64,000 bases of DNA from Larkinella arboricola. GTDB taxonomy: Bacteria > Bacteroidota > Bacteroidia > Cytophagales > Spirosomataceae. Location: positions 620,001 through 684,000 of the forward strand of contig NZ_QLMC01000001.1 in the NCBI RefSeq assembly GCF_003259745.1, given 5' to 3'. Under the pieces are notes generated by a model, which made no database searches, had not been told where the DNA came from, and saw nothing but the letters and a program-made list of their open reading frames with translations. The first letter of the stretch is position 1. Each line of letters starts with the position of its first letter. Below, in pieces: positions 61,003 through 64,000 of the stretch. The position numbers were made by a program, and so were the translations under genes.

Positions 61003-61632
61003 ATGGATTTAATTGTTTGGGAAGATATTATCAAGCTCCTGCTGGCGATGCTGCTGGGCGGTCTTGTTGGTGCAGAACGCGAATACCGTGGTAAATCGGC
61101 GGGGTTGCGGACCACCATTCTGATTTGTGTGGGTTCGGCGCTGTTTACCATTGTTTCCGGGCGTTTTAGCGAATACGACCGGATTGCCTCCAACATTGTC
61201 AACGGGATTGGGTTTCTGGGAGCCGGTATTATTTTCCGGCAGGAAACGGGTGTTCAAGGATTAACGACGGCGGCCACCATCTGGTCGGTTGCTGCAATCG
61301 GAATGGCGATTGGGGGCGGCTTTTACGATATTGCGGTGGGCGGGTTTGTTCTGATTGGAGCTACCTTGCTGATGCTGTCGGCACTGGCTGCGCGCATCGG
61401 GCGGATTAGTCAGGATCGGCAATACCGAATTGTTACTATTTTTAAAAATCAGACCTTGATTCATTATGAAATGCTTTTTAAAGAATTCGGGCTACAGGTG
61501 CAACGGCAGACGCAACAGCGTATTGGTAATGAAATCATTGGCTATTGGCGGGTTAGCGGGCCGGAAGATGCCCACGAACGTTGCATTCAACAGCTTTTGA
61601 GTGATCCGGAGGTGAAAGAGTTTACGTTTTAA
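61003..61632 (+). CDS. MgtC/SapB-family membrane protein
   Basis: A 209-residue protein with four or five transmembrane helices (about 7-25, 38-55, 67-90, 95-115, 118-135). GGLVGAEREYRGKSAGLRTTILICVGSALF and GIGFLGAGIIFRQETGVQGLTTAATIWSVAAIGMAIGGGFY are signature MgtC/SapB sequences. The C-terminal 70 residues form a cytoplasmic ACT-like domain (RIVTIFKNQTLIHYEM). Homologues support growth at low magnesium or modulate F-ATPase. It is divergent from uvrA. Confidence 0.9.
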   Translation: MDLIVWEDIIKLLLAMLLGGLVGAEREYRGKSAGLRTTILICVGSALFTIVSGRFSEYDRIASNIVNGIGFLGAGIIFRQETGVQGLTTAATIWSVAAIGMAIGGGFYDIAVGGFVLIGATLLMLSALAARIGRISQDRQYRIVTIFKNQTLIHYEMLFKEFGLQVQRQTQQRIGNEIIGYWRVSGPEDAHERCIQQLLSDPEVKEFTF

Positions 61633-61706
61633 AAGAACCACTAACTAAAAACCCTTATTTTTTCGTTTATATTGCAAGTACTCATTTTTGTTCATTAATC
61701 AACTCT

Positions 61707-62348
61707 ATGAACCTCATACAGAAAGGCTTACTGGCGATCATGCTGGTGAGTAGCAGTGTCGCCTTCGGGCAGCTTACCGAGGACCCGGAAGATCGGCGCG
61801 GAGACGGTAAAGATCCGTTAAAAACCAAAACGCCGGAAGGAGAACCCCTGCCATTCTCGCAGCGTTTACGGTTTGGGGGCGGTATCAGCAACGTCTCGAT
61901 TGGCAATCCGTTTAGCATTGGCGTATCACCCGTTATCGGTTATCAGGCTTCCGAGCGGGCAATCCTCGGCGTCGGCGTTAATTACGTGTACTACCGGGCT
62001 AAATTGTACTACCAGGGCGGGGCAACCGAAATTTACCGGGCTAACCAGTATGGCGGACGCGTATTCGGGATGTACGAAATTCTGCCCAATGTGGTCAAAA
62101 ACCTGTATCTGCACGGCGAATTTGAAAATACTAACATCGGGTACACCAACTACAACATTATTCCGTACGAAACCCAGCGTCGCTGGGTAAGTGCCGGGTT
62201 GGTGGGTTTGACATACTCGCAACCGATCAGCCGACGGTTTGGTATCAATTTAACGGCTTTGTATAACCTCAGCTACAACGCAGATCCCACCTTTTCGTCG
62301 TTTGTCTACGGCAGTAGCCCGTGGGTGATCCGGGTGTCGTTCTTCTAG
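61707..62348 (+). CDS. Predicted outer-membrane beta-barrel protein
   Basis: A 213-residue protein with signal peptide (MNLIQKGLLAIMLVSSSVAFG), a charged linker with DRRGDGKDPLKTK, and about eight amphipathic strands (RLRFGGGISNVSIGNPFSIGVSP, ILGVGVNYVYYRAKL, NLYLHGEFENTNIGYTNY, RWVSAGLVGLTYSQ), ending with VIRVSFF: a terminal aromatic residue as required by BAM. No specific family can be named. Its end is followed 6 bp later by a palindromic repeat. Confidence 0.75.
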   Translation: MNLIQKGLLAIMLVSSSVAFGQLTEDPEDRRGDGKDPLKTKTPEGEPLPFSQRLRFGGGISNVSIGNPFSIGVSPVIGYQASERAILGVGVNYVYYRAKLYYQGGATEIYRANQYGGRVFGMYEILPNVVKNLYLHGEFENTNIGYTNYNIIPYETQRRWVSAGLVGLTYSQPISRRFGINLTALYNLSYNADPTFSSFVYGSSPWVIRVSFF

Positions 62349-62354
62349 TCTGGA

Positions 62355-62422
62355 CTGGGATTACGCGGATTAACCAAGAGTATTTTGGATTCTCTTGATT
62401 CTTTAATCCGTGTAATCCCGAT
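62355..62422. repeat. Palindromic repeat (ggattac family), copy 2
   Basis: Left arm ACTGGGATTACGCGGATTAA (62355-62374) and right arm TTAATCCGTGTAATCCCGATT (62403-62422) pair with few mismatches; an inner AAGAG/CTCTT pair extends the stem. It ends 5 bp before the ATG of the sialidase-like gene. The same words occur at 29296-29379. Confidence 0.75.
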
Positions 62423-62427
62423 TCAGC

Positions 62428-63618
62428 ATGAAATTCTTCCTATACGGTTTACTTATCCTTTTATCCGTTGGGCGCAGTCTGGCGCAGACCCCCGACTTTT
62501 CTCAGGTACCGGGCATAATCGTCGCCCACAGCCCGGCGGTTTCGGGTTTGTACATTGGCTCTCCTAGCCTTTGCGTCCTGCCCAACGGCGATTATCTGGC
62601 CTCCCACGATTTGTTTGGTCCGCAATCCAACGAGTTTGTCCGGCCCAACTCCCGCATTTACCGCTCCACCAACCGGGGTAAAACCTGGACGCAGATTGCC
62701 GAAATCAACGGTCAGTTCTGGTCGAAACTCTACGTTCACCGCAACGGCCTGTACTTCTTTGGCACCGACAAACACCACGGCAATACCATCATCCGGAAAT
62801 CTGACGACGGGGGCGTTACCTGGACCAACCCAACCGACGGCGACCACGGTTTGCTGCTGGCGGGCGAATACCACTGTGCACCCATGCCGTTTCTCGAACA
62901 CAACGGGCGGCTCTGGCGGGCGATGGAAGACGCGATGGGAACTATCAAACAATGGGGCAAACGGTACGGTGCTTTCATGATGTCGATGCCGCTGGACGCC
63001 GACCCGATGAAAGCCGCTAGCTGGACGAGCAGCAACGTGCTGCGGTATGACTCCACGTACCTGAACAACGGTTTTGGCGGCTGGATTGAAGGGAATGCCG
63101 TCCTGAGTCCGGCGGGCGAGATGCTGGACATTCTGCGCGTCGATCATCGGAAATCACTGGACGAAAAAGCCGCTTTCGTGCGCATCAGCGCGGATGGGAA
63201 AACCGCTGCGTTTGACGTCAATAGCGGTTTTGTGCCGTTTCCGGGCGGCAGCAAGAAATTCACGATTCGCTACGACCCCAAATCGAAACTATACTGGACC
63301 CTGACGAATTATATTCCGCAGGAAGTCAAACAGGCCAATACCGGGAAAAATCCGGCCAGCATTCGGAACACGCAGGCGCTGTGCAGCTCTAAAGATTTAA
63401 AAAACTGGAACCTGCGCCAGATTGTGCTGCAACATCCTGACGTGGCCAAACACGGTTTTCAGTATGTGGACTGGCTGTTCGATGGCAGGGACATTATTCT
63501 GCTGTCGCGCACGGCGTATGACGACGGCCTGGGCGGGGCGCACAACAACCACGACGCCAATTTCCTGACGTTTCACCGCATCAAGAATTTCCGGAAAAAG
63601 CCGGTGAATTCTTTATAG
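62428..63618 (+). CDS. Exo-alpha-sialidase-like (BNR repeat) protein
   Basis: A 396-residue secreted protein with a signal peptide (about 1-20). It shows Asp-box repeats of the sialidase fold, RSTNRGKTW and RKSDDGGVTW, and a six-bladed propeller-like series of strands with conserved His/Arg (GEYHCAPMPFLEHNGRLWRAMED; GWIEGNAVLSPAGEMLDILRVDHR; HNNHDANFLTFHRI). Such proteins cleave sialic acid or other glycosides; the canonical sialidase Arg triad cannot be confirmed by eye, so a related glycosidase or binding protein is possible. A hairpin lies 5 bp before its ATG. Confidence 0.82.
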   Translation: MKFFLYGLLILLSVGRSLAQTPDFSQVPGIIVAHSPAVSGLYIGSPSLCVLPNGDYLASHDLFGPQSNEFVRPNSRIYRSTNRGKTWTQIAEINGQFWSKLYVHRNGLYFFGTDKHHGNTIIRKSDDGGVTWTNPTDGDHGLLLAGEYHCAPMPFLEHNGRLWRAMEDAMGTIKQWGKRYGAFMMSMPLDADPMKAASWTSSNVLRYDSTYLNNGFGGWIEGNAVLSPAGEMLDILRVDHRKSLDEKAAFVRISADGKTAAFDVNSGFVPFPGGSKKFTIRYDPKSKLYWTLTNYIPQEVKQANTGKNPASIRNTQALCSSKDLKNWNLRQIVLQHPDVAKHGFQYVDWLFDGRDIILLSRTAYDDGLGGAHNNHDANFLTFHRIKNFRKKPVNSL

Positions 63619-64000
63619 GGCGGCTACATCCCGAAGGGCTTTTTTACGAGTGAGATACAGTTTGCTGTCGAGCGTCTTGCTGTAGCGTCTGTATCGTTGG
63701 TTTGGTTGCGGGTTTTTGCGCTCGTATTGCACAACCTCCCCCATATCAATCACTTCGTAATAGGAATTCCCGTACTGACGATAGACACGACCTTTTTTAT
63801 CGGTATAGCCCCATACGGATTTTCTGGACACCTTTTCGGTACGGCCATCGGCGTATCGGACAACCAGATTGCCGAAGCTTGGAAACGCCGGCCGAATGGC
63901 CGTAATGGCTTGATCGACACCGGTGCTGTTTACATCCGCACTTTGCCGCAAAAGCCGGTTTGGCTCAACCCGTAGCCGTTGTTGCGGGGCACAGGCGGTT
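63613..64000 (-). CDS. Small lipoprotein, 5'-truncated by the right edge
   Basis: At least 129 codons. A TTG at 63951 can start a 112-residue protein, but the frame stays open to 64000 and reads TACAPQQRLRVEPNRLLRQ upstream, which looks like a lipobox (TAC) and the mature start of a lipoprotein. So the gene probably begins about 15-20 codons beyond the window. The body has charged, strand-like sequence (NLVVRYADGRTEKVSRKSVWGY, GNSYYEVIDMGEVVQYERK). Function unknown. It overlaps the end of the convergent sialidase-like gene by 6 bp. Confidence 0.7.
   Translation of the reverse strand, partial: TACAPQQRLRVEPNRLLRQSADVNSTGVDQAITAIRPAFPSFGNLVVRYADGRTEKVSRKSVWGYTDKKGRVYRQYGNSYYEVIDMGEVVQYERKNPQPNQRYRRYSKTLDSKLYLTRKKALRDVAAL

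Overview
The window looks like a chromosomal segment of an aerobic member of the Bacteroidota, most likely order Cytophagales and family Spirosomaceae (Spirosoma/Larkinella-like); this placement is inferred from gene content. The signs are a gliding-motility/type IX secretion C-terminal sorting domain, DUF4834 and DUF5723 proteins, many short lipoproteins, genes without clear Shine-Dalgarno sequences, and upstream boxes of the Bacteroidota form TTG-N18/19-TAnnTTTG (clearest before nrdB, the AztD-like gene and an esterase). No rRNA, tRNA, CRISPR array, transposase, phage or plasmid gene was seen.

Layout. 1-3.2 kb: end of a SNF2 helicase (5' end outside the window) and a GtrA-like membrane protein. 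3.4-7.8 kb: purK-purE, a LysM protein, a Dabb protein, a YcxB-like protein and a phosphoribosyltransferase. 8-12.3 kb: a sugar isomerase/epimerase, an ABC exporter-like pair with a His-rich permease loop, purN and small envelope proteins. 12.5-20.2 kb: carB (without its allosteric domain), a methyltransferase, a lipoprotein next to a class D beta-lactamase, and a glycosyltransferase. 20.5-30 kb: nrdB, a fatty-acid-hydroxylase-type enzyme, PpiD-like chaperone, rdgB, two FKBP lipoproteins, nrnA-like, ndk and nth. 30.1-35.2 kb: an ECF sigma factor overlapping a small gene, a YjjG-like phosphatase, an HSD10-type dehydrogenase, a CrtA-like protein and redoxin. 35.4-40.1 kb: rplU-rpmA, a NifU-type protein, DUF5723 and OmpA-family proteins and a receiver protein. 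40.2-47.4 kb: a large surface protein, recG, an AztD-like zinc metallochaperone and an epimerase. 47.5-54.7 kb: S1/P1 nuclease, two SDR enzymes, an FdhF/YdeP molybdoenzyme, DUF72 and two small genes. 55-64 kb: two esterases, uvrA, MgtC-like protein, a beta-barrel protein, a sialidase-like protein and a lipoprotein cut by the right edge.

Functional themes are nucleotide metabolism (purK, purE, purN, carB, nrdB, ndk, rdgB, YjjG-like), genome maintenance (SNF2, recG, nth, uvrA), and periplasmic folding and envelope functions. Two signals stand out. First, the AztD-like zinc chaperone gene has a near-consensus promoter followed by two tandem 15-bp palindromes, a good candidate Zur operator. Second, the spacers hold many imperfect palindromes of about 50-85 bp whose arms are made of short repeated words; one 75-bp copy lies in frame inside uvrA, and others form the 3' ends of purK and nth or sit 5 bp before a start codon.
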